From: Mesonia maritima
GTDB lineage: Bacteria > Bacteroidota > Bacteroidia > Flavobacteriales > Flavobacteriaceae
Length of the DNA stretch: 64,000 bases
Direction of reading: 5' to 3'
Assembly (NCBI RefSeq): GCF_042433895.1
Contig: NZ_JBHLUA010000012.1
Coordinates: forward strand, 248,001 to 312,000
Shown here piece by piece: positions 15,858 through 24,562 of this stretch. Position 1 is the first letter of the stretch, and every line of letters begins with the position of its first letter. A program made the translations under genes and the position numbers. The notes below the pieces were generated by a model. The model saw only the letters and a program-made list of their open reading frames with translations, did not search any database and was not told the DNA's origin.

Positions 15858-17627
15858 TTAATCGATAGTATCCCTGACCTCACCACAGGTCAACATTGCT
15901 TGTCCATAATATGGATTACGAATTTCTTCATCCAGACTTAACCAGTATGCTCCATTATTATCATCGGCCATTGGACAAAATTGACTATATGTCTTTTGAT
16001 TCACCCCAAAAAGTTGAACACTTTTTATCATATTTTCAGACAGACTTTTAAAGTTATTTCGTTGTATTTTAATATTCGAAGAGGTTGAAATGGTCGAAAT
16101 AGAAGTTTTAAGTTGCTTTTGAATGGACATCCATTGTTGATGGGCTTTTTCATTTTTAAGCGACTTCATATTTACTTCATTTAGATTTTTTTCTAATTGT
16201 TTAGCAGCTAGTTGAGCGTTTTGAGTATCGTCATTTACTAAAGCATCTTTTAAACTAATATAAGCGTTAAAGACCTTTTTTAGTTGATCCCGAAATTTAG
16301 CCGAAACATCCATTCTTTCATTCTCTAGCATTCTATTTTGATTTTCCTTTTTTGTGGATGATGTTTCGCTTTTTTGGTTCATCATAGATTTTTTATCTTG
16401 TAACTGCGCTGCCGCATCTACTGTAAATGTACCATTGGTGACAATTTCGTCGCCATTTTTAAGACCGCTAGTAATACTATAAGTTTCTCCATTTCTGTTT
16501 CCTATGGTTACCTCTCTCATTTCAAATACAGGTTCATCCGTTTTGGTTTTCACATATACCAAAGAGCGCTCTCCGGTCCACATAACCGCTGACGCCGGTA
16601 CAAGAAGTTGCTGGTCTGTGGAAGTATCGACACCCTTAACCTTTCCAGTGACAAACATCCCAGGTTTAAGTAGATTATCCTTATTCCGTATAGTAGCTCT
16701 TACCGTTACTATTCTGGTTTGTGTATTTAATATGGGATCAATAAAGGATATTGTTGCGTCAAATTCTTTATTGGGATAGGCATTGGTAATCATCTTTATT
16801 TTCTGTCCTTTTTCAAATTGCGAAATTTGATTTTCGTAGGCATCAAACTCTGCCCAAACCGTATTTAGGTTATTCAGTTTCAATATAGGCTGACCTTGTT
16901 TTACGTAATCACCTTCTTCCGCCATTTTTTCAGAAACTGTACCAGAAACCGTGGCATATATTGGGAAGTTTTCACGTACTTGCCCTGATTCTTCAATACT
17001 GTTGATTTGGTTTTCCGAAAGTTTCCAAAGCTTCAATTTGTTTCTTACAGCTTTATAAAGTTCTGCCTGAGTTTCCTTAAGAGATGATGCTGTAATAAGT
17101 TCTTGCTGTGCCGCTACCAGTTTAGGCGCATATATAGTAGCCAGAAGCTGTCCCTGTTTTACTTCTTGGCCTTCGTAATTTACATTTAGGCGTTCGATCC
17201 TTCCATCAAAATAACTGGCTTGAACTGAATTTGCTTCTTCATTTTCTACTATCTTTCCTGATAATGAGGTAACATTCCCGTTCTTACTTTCATAATTTCC
17301 AATTGTGCTGGTTTGAATATTGGCCAATGCCATCGCATTTTTAGTCATTTTAATTTCATTTGCAGAAAGACCATCAGCTCCAGATTCAGCCGGTATGAGA
17401 TCCATCCCGCAAATTGGACAATCTCCCGGTTCGGGCTGCATAATCTGCGGGTGCATTGAACAAGTCCACATTTGATTGGCAGTTTCAGCAGAATGATCGT
17501 GACCATCAGACATCTCAGCTGAATTTTTACTATTTATAGAATCTTCAGCAGAACCATTGAAAATAAAGTAGCCTGCTATTAGACCAATACCTACTGCAAT
17601 TGTAAGATAGATTAAATTCTTTTTCAT
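15858..17627 (-). CDS. cusB: Cu/Ag efflux RND periplasmic adaptor with heavy-metal-binding and DUF3347 domains (CusB-like)
   Basis: A 589-aa membrane-fusion protein for a CusCBA-type efflux system. It has an N-terminal anchor (residues 5-23), a His-rich stretch (DGHDHS), and a heavy-metal-binding domain at 54-78 (WTCSMHPQIM, CPICGMDLIP). Then come the barrel-sandwich, helical hairpin and beta-barrel domains (VQASYFDGRIERLNVNYEGQ; ATVSGTVSEKM; LKPGMFVTGKV) to about 400. A C-terminal DUF3347 domain (about 440-589) ends with FCPMADDNNGAYW and MLTCGEV. It is the last gene of the minus-strand copper cluster, about 10 kb from the cusC and cusA genes it should serve. Confidence 0.93.
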   Translation of the reverse strand: MKKNLIYLTIAVGIGLIAGYFIFNGSAEDSINSKNSAEMSDGHDHSAETANQMWTCSMHPQIMQPEPGDCPICGMDLIPAESGADGLSANEIKMTKNAMALANIQTSTIGNYESKNGNVTSLSGKIVENEEANSVQASYFDGRIERLNVNYEGQEVKQGQLLATIYAPKLVAAQQELITASSLKETQAELYKAVRNKLKLWKLSENQINSIEESGQVRENFPIYATVSGTVSEKMAEEGDYVKQGQPILKLNNLNTVWAEFDAYENQISQFEKGQKIKMITNAYPNKEFDATISFIDPILNTQTRIVTVRATIRNKDNLLKPGMFVTGKVKGVDTSTDQQLLVPASAVMWTGERSLVYVKTKTDEPVFEMREVTIGNRNGETYSITSGLKNGDEIVTNGTFTVDAAAQLQDKKSMMNQKSETSSTKKENQNRMLENERMDVSAKFRDQLKKVFNAYISLKDALVNDDTQNAQLAAKQLEKNLNEVNMKSLKNEKAHQQWMSIQKQLKTSISTISTSSNIKIQRNNFKSLSENMIKSVQLFGVNQKTYSQFCPMADDNNGAYWLSLDEEIRNPYYGQAMLTCGEVRDTID

Positions 17628-17688
17628 ATTATTTCGTTTTGTTCCTAACCATTAGCTACGTGAGGAAAGTTAATTTAAAGGGTAATAT

Positions 17689-18183
17689 TTATTTCCCTTC
17701 TTGTTCAAGTCTATAAATCATTTTCTTCATCTGTGCAATTTCCCGTTCCTGCGCTTCTATAATCTCCTTGGCCAGTTTTTTTGTTTCAGGATCCTGAATA
17801 TCGGCTCTTTTACTTGTTAAAATAGCAATTGAGTGGTGAGGTATCATTGCTTTCATATATAACACATCTCCAATAATTGGACTTTGTGCCCTTACCAAGC
17901 TGAGTGCGCTAATAAAAAGCAATAAACTACCACAATAAATGGCAATATTCTTTTTTCGGTTTTTATACATCCCTAACATTAATGAAAGCATAATTACTGC
18001 CATTGCAGCAATTCCCAAACAAGTCATATAAAACCTCGTAAGACTAAACCATACGTGATCCCATTCATAGGTATTCATATACATTGTTACATACATTGCT
18101 ATAAAAGAGAGACCCAACATTGCCATAAATCTACCATAGCTAGTATTCTTCATTCCATTCTGATTTTTTTCTTTTGAATTCAT
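17689..18183 (-). CDS. DUF305 family membrane protein
   Basis: A 164-aa protein with three predicted membrane helices in residues ~19-100 followed by the DUF305 signature. The latter is KAMIPHHSIAILTSKRADI, with paired histidines, and a helical EIIEAQEREIAQMKKMI. DUF305 proteins form four-helix bundles and are often found with copper resistance genes, where the conserved His and Met residues could bind metal. It lies 17 bp downstream of copA and 61 bp before cusB in the same transcript direction. A paralogue is at 50110. Confidence 0.85.
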   Translation of the reverse strand: MNSKEKNQNGMKNTSYGRFMAMLGLSFIAMYVTMYMNTYEWDHVWFSLTRFYMTCLGIAAMAVIMLSLMLGMYKNRKKNIAIYCGSLLLFISALSLVRAQSPIIGDVLYMKAMIPHHSIAILTSKRADIQDPETKKLAKEIIEAQEREIAQMKKMIYRLEQEGK

Positions 18184-18200
18184 TTTTTGAATTTTATTGA

Positions 18201-20708
18201 TTAGTTGATAGATTTTGTTCTTAGTCTCAATGCATTTGCGATTACAGAAACCGAACTAAAACTCATAGCAAGAGCAGCAATCATTGGGGACAACAGTATG
18301 CCAAACACTGGGTAGAGTACTCCCGCTGCCACAGGAATTCCGAGCGTATTATAAATAAGTGCAAAAAATAAGTTTTGTTTGATGTTTTTCATTACTGCAT
18401 CGCTCAGGTTATGAGCTTTCACAATTCCGTGTAAATCACCTTTAACCAAAGTTATCGCCGCGCTTTCGATTGCTACATCAGTACCTGTTCCCATAGCTAT
18501 GCCGACATCGCTTTTAGCCAAAGCAGGAGCATCGTTAATACCGTCACCCGCCATCGCCACTGTCTTCCCTCTGGCCTGTAATTTTTCAACTTCTTCTAGT
18601 TTGTTCTCCGGAAGCATTCCCGCTTTAAAATCAGCTAAATTTAGTTCGCCGGCTACTGCTTGTGCAGTATCGTGATTATCTCCCGTAAGCATTATCACGG
18701 CAATACCGTTGTTCTGTAATTCCTTGATTGCTTTAGCACTTGTTTCTTTGATTTTATCTCCGATAACCACATAACCGACTGCTTTACCTTCTACCGCCAA
18801 ATAAGAAACCGTTTTCCCTTGTTTTTGATAGGTTTGGGCTTCTTCTAACATTGTTTTAGAAAGTTCTGCATTTACTTCTTCCATCATTCTGGCATTTCCT
18901 AAAACAGTTTTCTTTCCACTAACATTTCCTTCGACTCCTTTACCAGTAACCGCATTAAACCCATCAGCTTTTAAAAGTTCTGTTTTCTGCTCTTTCCCAT
19001 AGTTAACAGTAGCTTCTGCTAATGGATGTTCGCTTAGGTTATTTAACGAGACAATAAATTGAAGTACCTTATCTTGACTAAAACTAGTATTAAAAGAACC
19101 CACCTTTTCTACAGTTGGCTTACCTTCAGTAATAGTTCCTGTTTTATCTACAATTAAAGTATCGACTTTGTCCATTTTCTCAAGGGCTTCGGCATTTTTA
19201 ATTAATACACCATTCTGTGCACCCTTTCCAACCCCTACCATTACAGACATTGGTGTGGCGAGTCCTAAAGCACAGGGGCAGGCAATAATCAAAACGGCAA
19301 TAGCATTCACCAAAGCATACACATAAGCAGGTTCTGGTCCCCATATCGCCCATACAATAAATGTAATAAGGGCAATCAATACCACAATGGGAACAAAATA
19401 ACCGGAAACTGTATCTGCAAGTTTTTGTATGGGCGCACGGCTACGGCTGGCATCGTTCACCATCTGGATAATTTGCGATAATAAGGTGTCAGCACCTACT
19501 TTTTCAGCTTCCATCAAGAAAGACTGGTTACCGTTAATCGTACCGCTACTTACTTTATCATCTTTAGATTTGCTGACGGGTATGGGTTCTCCCGTTATCA
19601 TAGATTCATCTATTGAAGTGTCCCCTTCAGTAATCATACCATCCACAGGAATTTTCTCTCCGGGCTTTACGCGGAGGATATCCCCAATTTCAATTTTATC
19701 GATAGCTACTTCTTCCTCTTGACCATCCACCACCTTAATAGCTTTGTTAGGCGCTAATTTTAAGAGTTCTTTTACGGCAGAATTAGTCTTGCTATGGGCA
19801 CGGGCTTCAAGTAACTGACCAAGCAACACCAAAGTCAAAATAACCGTAGCGGCTTCAAAATAAACGTGTACCGTTCCCGCTTCTGTTTTGAACTGATCAG
19901 GGAAAAAATCTGGGATTAACAAACCAATCACACTAAATATCCAAGCCACACCAGCACCAATACCAATAAGCGTGAACATATTAAGATTCCACGTTTTTAT
20001 ACTGCGGTAGGCGCGTTCAAAAAACATCCAAGTGGCATAAAAAACTACGGGGATAGAGAGGGCAAATTGTATCCAGTTCCAGTATTTTAATTCCAATATA
20101 TTATACAGTGGATTGTTAGTGAGCATTTCAGACATTGCAATTAAAAAGATTGGTAGTGTAAAGGACACAGCAATCCAAAACTTTTTAAGCAATTTTTTAT
20201 AGGTTTTTTCTTCTGCGGAAAGATCTGGCTGTTTTGGCACTAAATCCATTCCGCAAATAGGACAGCTTCCCGGTTCATCCTTTACTATTTCGGGGTGCAT
20301 GGGGCAGGTCCATTCTTCAGTAGATGCAGAAGCTGAGGAAACCGTTTGTTCTTCGACCAAGTCCATTCCGCAAACAGGACAATTCCCTGGCTCATCGTAG
20401 GTTTTATCACCTTCGCAGTGCATCGGGCAATAGAATGTGCCCGTCCCTTTTTGTTTTTTCTTTTGCTCTTTTTTAGCTGGTGTATGTTGATGGTCGCCGG
20501 GCATATGTATGGAATATCCACTCCCATCTTTTTCTAAGGTATCTTGAAATTTTTCAATAGGAATATGAGATTTCATCTCAATTTCGGCTTCGGCCTGTTT
20601 CAAATCAACAGTGACATTAGTTACCCCCTCTATTTTAGCAAGGGTATTTTCTACGTGGGTTTTACAACCTTCGCAGGTCATTCCGTGTATATGATACGTA
20701 TGTTTCAT
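18201..20708 (-). CDS. copA: Copper-translocating P1B-1 ATPase
   Basis: An 835-aa Cu(I) exporter of the inner membrane. It has an N-terminal HMA domain with GMTCEGC (C12, C15), then two short heavy-metal-binding domains at 93-119 (FYCPMHCEG, CPVCGMDLVE) and 133-158 (WTCPMHPEI, CPICGMDLVP). The ATPase core has the CPC membrane motif (477-479), phosphorylation Asp521 in DKTGTITEG, the HP dipeptide in SEHPLAEA and GDGINDAPAL. CPC with an N-terminal CxxC HMA makes Cu(I)/Ag(I) specificity well supported. It lies 3 bp after the permease gene and is co-transcribed with it. Confidence 0.96.
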   Translation of the reverse strand: MKHTYHIHGMTCEGCKTHVENTLAKIEGVTNVTVDLKQAEAEIEMKSHIPIEKFQDTLEKDGSGYSIHMPGDHQHTPAKKEQKKKQKGTGTFYCPMHCEGDKTYDEPGNCPVCGMDLVEEQTVSSASASTEEWTCPMHPEIVKDEPGSCPICGMDLVPKQPDLSAEEKTYKKLLKKFWIAVSFTLPIFLIAMSEMLTNNPLYNILELKYWNWIQFALSIPVVFYATWMFFERAYRSIKTWNLNMFTLIGIGAGVAWIFSVIGLLIPDFFPDQFKTEAGTVHVYFEAATVILTLVLLGQLLEARAHSKTNSAVKELLKLAPNKAIKVVDGQEEEVAIDKIEIGDILRVKPGEKIPVDGMITEGDTSIDESMITGEPIPVSKSKDDKVSSGTINGNQSFLMEAEKVGADTLLSQIIQMVNDASRSRAPIQKLADTVSGYFVPIVVLIALITFIVWAIWGPEPAYVYALVNAIAVLIIACPCALGLATPMSVMVGVGKGAQNGVLIKNAEALEKMDKVDTLIVDKTGTITEGKPTVEKVGSFNTSFSQDKVLQFIVSLNNLSEHPLAEATVNYGKEQKTELLKADGFNAVTGKGVEGNVSGKKTVLGNARMMEEVNAELSKTMLEEAQTYQKQGKTVSYLAVEGKAVGYVVIGDKIKETSAKAIKELQNNGIAVIMLTGDNHDTAQAVAGELNLADFKAGMLPENKLEEVEKLQARGKTVAMAGDGINDAPALAKSDVGIAMGTGTDVAIESAAITLVKGDLHGIVKAHNLSDAVMKNIKQNLFFALIYNTLGIPVAAGVLYPVFGILLSPMIAALAMSFSSVSVIANALRLRTKSIN

Positions 20709-20711
20709 AGT

Positions 20712-21938
20712 TTATTTGATAAAAAATTTGACAATAAGCCCTCCGGCTAACCAGAAATAGCAAATAAATGCTGCATATTTTAAAATATTCTCCAACAATG
20801 GACTTTTAGGTGCCATCTCACTCATAGAATGTTCTACATCTTTCTTTTTGAAGAAACCGAGGTATATCAAATAGCCAGAAATAGCTAAAAACACCAGATT
20901 CAAAAAGAACGTGTAATCTATTTTAAAGAACTCGCTGTCCTGAATTTTTACTTGTGAAGGGTCTGGTAAAATACTGAACAAATCAAAGCTGTAATGCAAA
21001 GCAAGTGAAGTACCTATTAAGGCCGTAAATAATAGGAATAGAATGAACAACGACATTTTCCATCCGTAGTATTTAGCATTAATCCGTAAAACAGGAAACA
21101 CTACCAAATCACTAAAAATAAAAGCCATTACCCCCGCAAAACTTACGCCTTTTCCAAACAACAATGCCGCCAGGGGAATGTTTCCCATCGAACCTATAAA
21201 AGTTAAAAATGCGGCAATAGGCCCTACAATAATATGTTCCAGAATTTCGAGAAAAGTAAAATCTGTGTTGCCTTGACCGCTATTGATAAAAAGCGTTTGG
21301 AAAAATGAATCAGGAACGAAGGCAGCCACGATACCGGCAATGGTAAAGCCTACGGTCACATCTTTCCATACCATTTGCCATTCCATCTTGTATTTCTTAG
21401 CAACTCTCGCCCAGCTAGTCTCCTTTTGAATTTGTTTTTTCCAATCTTTGGAATCATCCATATCATCTCCATCTTCACTTTCTAAATTTTTTCTGGCCTT
21501 TGAGATAAGTTTTTTTGGATTTATAATGCGAATAAGTATCCAGCAAATGAGGATTAAGAGGATTCCACCTACATATTCTCCTACTACAAACTGCCAGCCC
21601 AAAAAGATGGAAATGATGATTCCCAATTCTATCACCAAGTTCGTTGATGCTAAAAGAAACGCGATAGATGAAACAAAGCTTGCTCCCTTTTTAAAGATTG
21701 ATTTTGTGGAGGCAAGTGCAGCAAAACTGCAAGAGCTGCTAATAAAACCGAAGAATGTACCCAGCAGCATACTTTTGGATTCATTTTCACCCATTGATTT
21801 TTGCATCCTTTTTTCGGTAACAAAAATCTGGATCATACTACTTATGATATATCCCAGTATAAATGCCCATAATGCCATCCAGAAAAATCCGGCCGTGGTA
21901 TAGGCGGCCTCTCCCCATTGTTTAAAAAAATCGTTCAT
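20712..21938 (-). CDS. SO_0444-like Cu/Zn efflux permease
   Basis: A 408-aa membrane protein of the permease family related to SO_0444 (DUF318-like), with about ten helices. The motif GTFFGFISSSCSFAALAS with its Ser/Cys cluster and the matching GPIAAFLTFIGSMGNIPLAALL are characteristic repeats. A hydrophilic loop (~145-180, SEDGDDMDDSKDWKKQ) separates the halves. It is likely to export metal or metalloid; the copper context favours Cu. Its stop is 3 bp before copA, consistent with one operon. Confidence 0.82.
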   Translation of the reverse strand: MNDFFKQWGEAAYTTAGFFWMALWAFILGYIISSMIQIFVTEKRMQKSMGENESKSMLLGTFFGFISSSCSFAALASTKSIFKKGASFVSSIAFLLASTNLVIELGIIISIFLGWQFVVGEYVGGILLILICWILIRIINPKKLISKARKNLESEDGDDMDDSKDWKKQIQKETSWARVAKKYKMEWQMVWKDVTVGFTIAGIVAAFVPDSFFQTLFINSGQGNTDFTFLEILEHIIVGPIAAFLTFIGSMGNIPLAALLFGKGVSFAGVMAFIFSDLVVFPVLRINAKYYGWKMSLFILFLLFTALIGTSLALHYSFDLFSILPDPSQVKIQDSEFFKIDYTFFLNLVFLAISGYLIYLGFFKKKDVEHSMSEMAPKSPLLENILKYAAFICYFWLAGGLIVKFFIK

Positions 21939-21940
21939 AA

Positions 21941-22081
21941 TTATTTATTTTCGGTTAATTGAAGCCATAATGCTACAGCTACTATAATAGCTATGATTCC
22001 ATAAATGATATAATTGAACCATTTTTTAAAGCCTCCTTTCTTGTGATCTTTTTCATTTCCTGTTTTGCAACAATCTTTCAT
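21941..22081 (-). CDS. Tiny Cys-Cys membrane protein
   Basis: A 46-aa protein (MKDCCKTGNEKDHKK, then a single membrane helix IIYGIIAIIVAVALWL). The vicinal Cys4-Cys5 and charged N-terminus suggest a cytoplasmic metal contact, which is inference. It ends 2 bp before the permease start and probably leads this operon. A frameshifted relative (MKDFCKTGSNKTQDK) lies at 49138. Confidence 0.65.
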   Translation of the reverse strand: MKDCCKTGNEKDHKKGGFKKWFNYIIYGIIAIIVAVALWLQLTENK

Positions 22082-22104
22082 TGGCTTTCTTTTTTGTGCC
22101 TGCA

Positions 22105-22152
22105 AAGGGAAAGAACTTTTTATGCTATTTAGATTAAGAATACCTTTCCCTT
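22105..22152. promoter_or_regulatory. Inverted repeat upstream of the copA operon
   Basis: AAGGGAAAG (22105-22113) and CTTTCCCTT (22144-22152) form a perfect 9-bp inverted repeat; with flanks the arms read CCTGCAAAGGGAAAG and CCTGTAAGGGAAAGG. It lies in the 194-bp gap just upstream of the minus-strand small-protein/permease/copA operon, the right place for an operator. The binding protein is unknown. Confidence 0.4.
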
Positions 22153-22275
22153 ACAGGACTTTTATCATATCCTAAAAAGTTTAACTAATTAACCAATCAA
22201 TGAAAAAATTTCTCTTCTTTTTTCGGGTACAATTGTATTTATTTCATTTCTTGAACATCGTTTAAATTTCAAATG

Positions 22276-22728
22276 TTACAGCTTATTTTTAAGCTGGGTC
22301 ATATATTTTATGATTTCCTTTTTTTCCGATTTTGAAAATTTAGCATCCCAATGAATAAACGTGTAGGAATCCAACGGCATTTCATCATCCTCAATCTGAC
22401 TGATAATCGACCGTAGTTTGCTATTTTTTCTTCGGTCGGAATAATCTCCCCATTCATTGAAATTCAATTCGGCTTTGCCATTTTTAATATGGTCCTCAAG
22501 AAACCAGGCTACTGGCTGTATTTTATTGTACCAGGGATATTCAGTTTTGTTGCTATGACAATCATAGCAAGACACCTTTATCTTGTTCTGCACCATTGGC
22601 GGTACCTTGTTGACCAGCATAAAATCGGTAACATATTCGGCCTTGTTTTGATTACGCTCCGTGGGAAAAAATTGGATCCCTACAAATGCAATCAATAAGA
22701 TCCACGCTACAGTCTTAAAAACTTTCAA
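22276..22728 (-). CDS. Haem-binding domain protein (c-type CxxCH)
   Basis: A 150-aa exported or membrane-anchored protein with an N-terminal hydrophobic segment (residues 6-21) and a haem-attachment motif in VSCYDCHSNKTEYPWY. This is the signature of the small haem-binding domain family of Bacteroidota. EDHIKNGKAELNFNEW and KKEIIKYMTQLK also match the family. A redox or metal-related role at the periplasmic face is likely. It immediately follows the DUF3347 gene (adjacent stop and start codons). Confidence 0.85.
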   Translation of the reverse strand: MKVFKTVAWILLIAFVGIQFFPTERNQNKAEYVTDFMLVNKVPPMVQNKIKVSCYDCHSNKTEYPWYNKIQPVAWFLEDHIKNGKAELNFNEWGDYSDRRKNSKLRSIISQIEDDEMPLDSYTFIHWDAKFSKSEKKEIIKYMTQLKNKL

Positions 22729-23334
22729 TTAATTGATCTCTTTCTGCACTTTTCCACACCCCATCATTTTGCTTCCGAAATATGGGTTCTTGATTTCTTC
22801 GGTAGTGCTCAACCATTGGGCTCCCTTATTGTTGTTGTACATCGGACAAAAATCCTGATATAACTTTTTATCAGTACCAGTTATGGCAATCATATCAATT
22901 ACATCTTTACTTAAAATATCAAAATGCTCCCTTTGATGCTCTATAGGGCTTTCTGAAATATGCTCCGCGTGTTCCTTTGCATCTTCAATAATATCACTCA
23001 ATTCCTGTTGTTCTTCTGAAGAATAACTACTCTTATCAAAATCTTCAAAGTCAGTCACCAACATTCCACCTGCGTTAGCGGCATCTTCTTGGTTATCGGC
23101 TACCAAAGCGTTTTTGATTTTAAGGTAATTTTCGATGATTGCAGAGGATTCGCCTTTATCTGAATTATCCGCACTCATTTTTTTCGAGTCTTCGTGATTA
23201 TGTCCATCTTCTTGATGCATTTCATTGGACATTGGTGCAGCGGCATCATCCTTTTTTCCATCTTTACAGGATATTACAGTAAAGGCCAATACAGCGATTG
23301 TTATAATACTTATTGTTTTTCTTATTTTTTTCAT
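22729..23334 (-). CDS. DUF3347 domain lipoprotein (1)
   Basis: A 201-aa lipoprotein (lipobox TVISC, Cys23) with a His/Met-rich linker (SNEMHQEDGHNHEDSKKM) that could bind copper. It is followed by a DUF3347 domain (about 65-201) ending FCPMYNNNKGAQW and SKMMGCGKV. The same ending is found in the CusB C-terminus and in the next gene. The domain is thought to be a periplasmic metal-handling four-helix unit. It is in a tight array with the second DUF3347 gene and the haem-binding gene. Confidence 0.85.
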   Translation of the reverse strand: MKKIRKTISIITIAVLAFTVISCKDGKKDDAAAPMSNEMHQEDGHNHEDSKKMSADNSDKGESSAIIENYLKIKNALVADNQEDAANAGGMLVTDFEDFDKSSYSSEEQQELSDIIEDAKEHAEHISESPIEHQREHFDILSKDVIDMIAITGTDKKLYQDFCPMYNNNKGAQWLSTTEEIKNPYFGSKMMGCGKVQKEIN

Positions 23335-23360
23335 TTTGAATTATTTTAATTAATAGTTAA

Positions 23361-23897
23361 TTATTTTGAAATAGTTTTCTTTACCGATCCGCATTTGAGC
23401 ATCTTCTTTCCAAAATATGGATTGGTGATTTCCTCCACATCGGCATACCAATAAGCACCTTGATTATTAAAGGCCATTGGGCAGAATTTTTTATAGATTG
23501 TCCCGCCAGAAAGTGCATCTTCAAACATTGGCCCAGCCTTTTTTGTAAATTGCGCAAATAGTTCGCGTTGTTTTTCCAGATCATCGGTATTTGCCATCTT
23601 TTGGGAAAGATCTTTCATTTCCATTCTTTCTTTACCGAAAGAAGCTGCCATACTTTTAGCTGTATTTTGCACTTGGCTTACATCGTCATTGGTTAATGCC
23701 ATTTTTACTTCCAGATAGTTATGCCATATTTTACCGGTCATCCCATCTATAAAATCCTGATCTGCAATATCAGCCGTCATTTTTTCTTCTTTCTTCACCT
23801 GTTCTGGTGTATCGATTTTTACCGTTTGCTTTTCCTTACACCCTATAAATGCAATTAGCACAAAGGCAATAAATGATGTTTTTAATAGCGCTTTCAT
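23361..23897 (-). CDS. DUF3347 domain lipoprotein (2)
   Basis: A 178-aa lipoprotein (lipobox AFIGC, Cys20) whose mature part is a DUF3347 domain. The helical ADIADQDFIDGMTGKIWHNY is followed by KFCPMAFNNQGAYW and KKMLKCGSV. The conserved Cys/Met pairs match the ends of the other two DUF3347 domains in the window. It lies 26 bp upstream of the first DUF3347 lipoprotein and 66 bp downstream of the four-helix copper protein. Confidence 0.85.
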   Translation of the reverse strand: MKALLKTSFIAFVLIAFIGCKEKQTVKIDTPEQVKKEEKMTADIADQDFIDGMTGKIWHNYLEVKMALTNDDVSQVQNTAKSMAASFGKERMEMKDLSQKMANTDDLEKQRELFAQFTKKAGPMFEDALSGGTIYKKFCPMAFNNQGAYWYADVEEITNPYFGKKMLKCGSVKKTISK

Positions 23898-23963
23898 TTT
23901 ATTTTTTCATAGTTAATAGGAATTCCCCTTCTTAAGAAGATAAGAAGAGGGATTCCAAATTTA

Positions 23964-24284
23964 TTATGCGAGGTACGCTTCACAAGCTTCTTTACATTTT
24001 CTACACGCCTCTGCACAGTCTTTACAATGCTGGGCATCGTGTTTTTCACATTCATCTGCACATTTTTTACAAATTTTATGGCAGTATTCCACCATTTCTG
24101 GGGCATCTGAATAATTCGTGGCAAGCAATTTTGCAGTACTGCTGCATACTTCAGCGCAAGCCCTGTCAGCCCTGATACAATCTACCATCATTTTGATGTC
24201 ATCTTCATCCAGACAGGCATCTGCACAATAATTGCAATGTGCTACGCAGTTGTTCAATGCTTCAATCAATTTTGAATTTTTCAT
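23964..24284 (-). CDS. Four-helix-bundle Cys-rich copper-binding protein (Csp-like)
   Basis: A 106-aa cytosolic-type protein with about 18 cysteines spaced along four helices (NNCVAHCNYCADACLDE, KICKKCADECEKH, HCKDCAEACRKCKEACE). This is the pattern of the Csp copper-storage family (DUF326-type repeats), which can hold many Cu(I) ions inside the bundle. No signal peptide is present, so it is probably a cytosolic Csp3-type store. It lies between the SHOCT and DUF3347 genes in the copper array. Confidence 0.92.
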   Translation of the reverse strand: MKNSKLIEALNNCVAHCNYCADACLDEDDIKMMVDCIRADRACAEVCSSTAKLLATNYSDAPEMVEYCHKICKKCADECEKHDAQHCKDCAEACRKCKEACEAYLA

Positions 24285-24362
24285 AGGTTCTCTATATTTA
24301 AATTAATAATCGGTTACTTTGTTGAAATCAAAAAATGGTTACAGTTTTTGATATTTGCGCTC

Positions 24363-24551
24363 TTAGTGTTTGCCATTATAAATCAGTTTTTTACTTTTCT
24401 TATACTCTTCCTCTGTTATTTCTCCTTTGGCATATCTTTCATCTAAAATTTTAATAGCTTCCTTACGCTTTTTCTTCTTTCTGCCTGCATAAATAAAAAT
24501 ACAGAGAACTATAACCCCAAGTAAAATCAACCAATCCCATTCGTACATCAT
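24363..24551 (-). CDS. SHOCT domain small membrane protein
   Basis: A 62-aa protein with an N-terminal membrane helix (residues 6-23), a basic stretch (GRKKKKRKEA) and a SHOCT domain (KILDERYAKGEITEEEYKKSKKLI). SHOCT modules mediate oligomerisation. Such genes often accompany copper systems, but no specific role is known. It lies 11 bp downstream of the multicopper oxidase gene. Confidence 0.85.
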   Translation of the reverse strand: MMYEWDWLILLGVIVLCIFIYAGRKKKKRKEAIKILDERYAKGEITEEEYKKSKKLIYNGKH

Positions 24552-24562
24552 AACATTTAATT

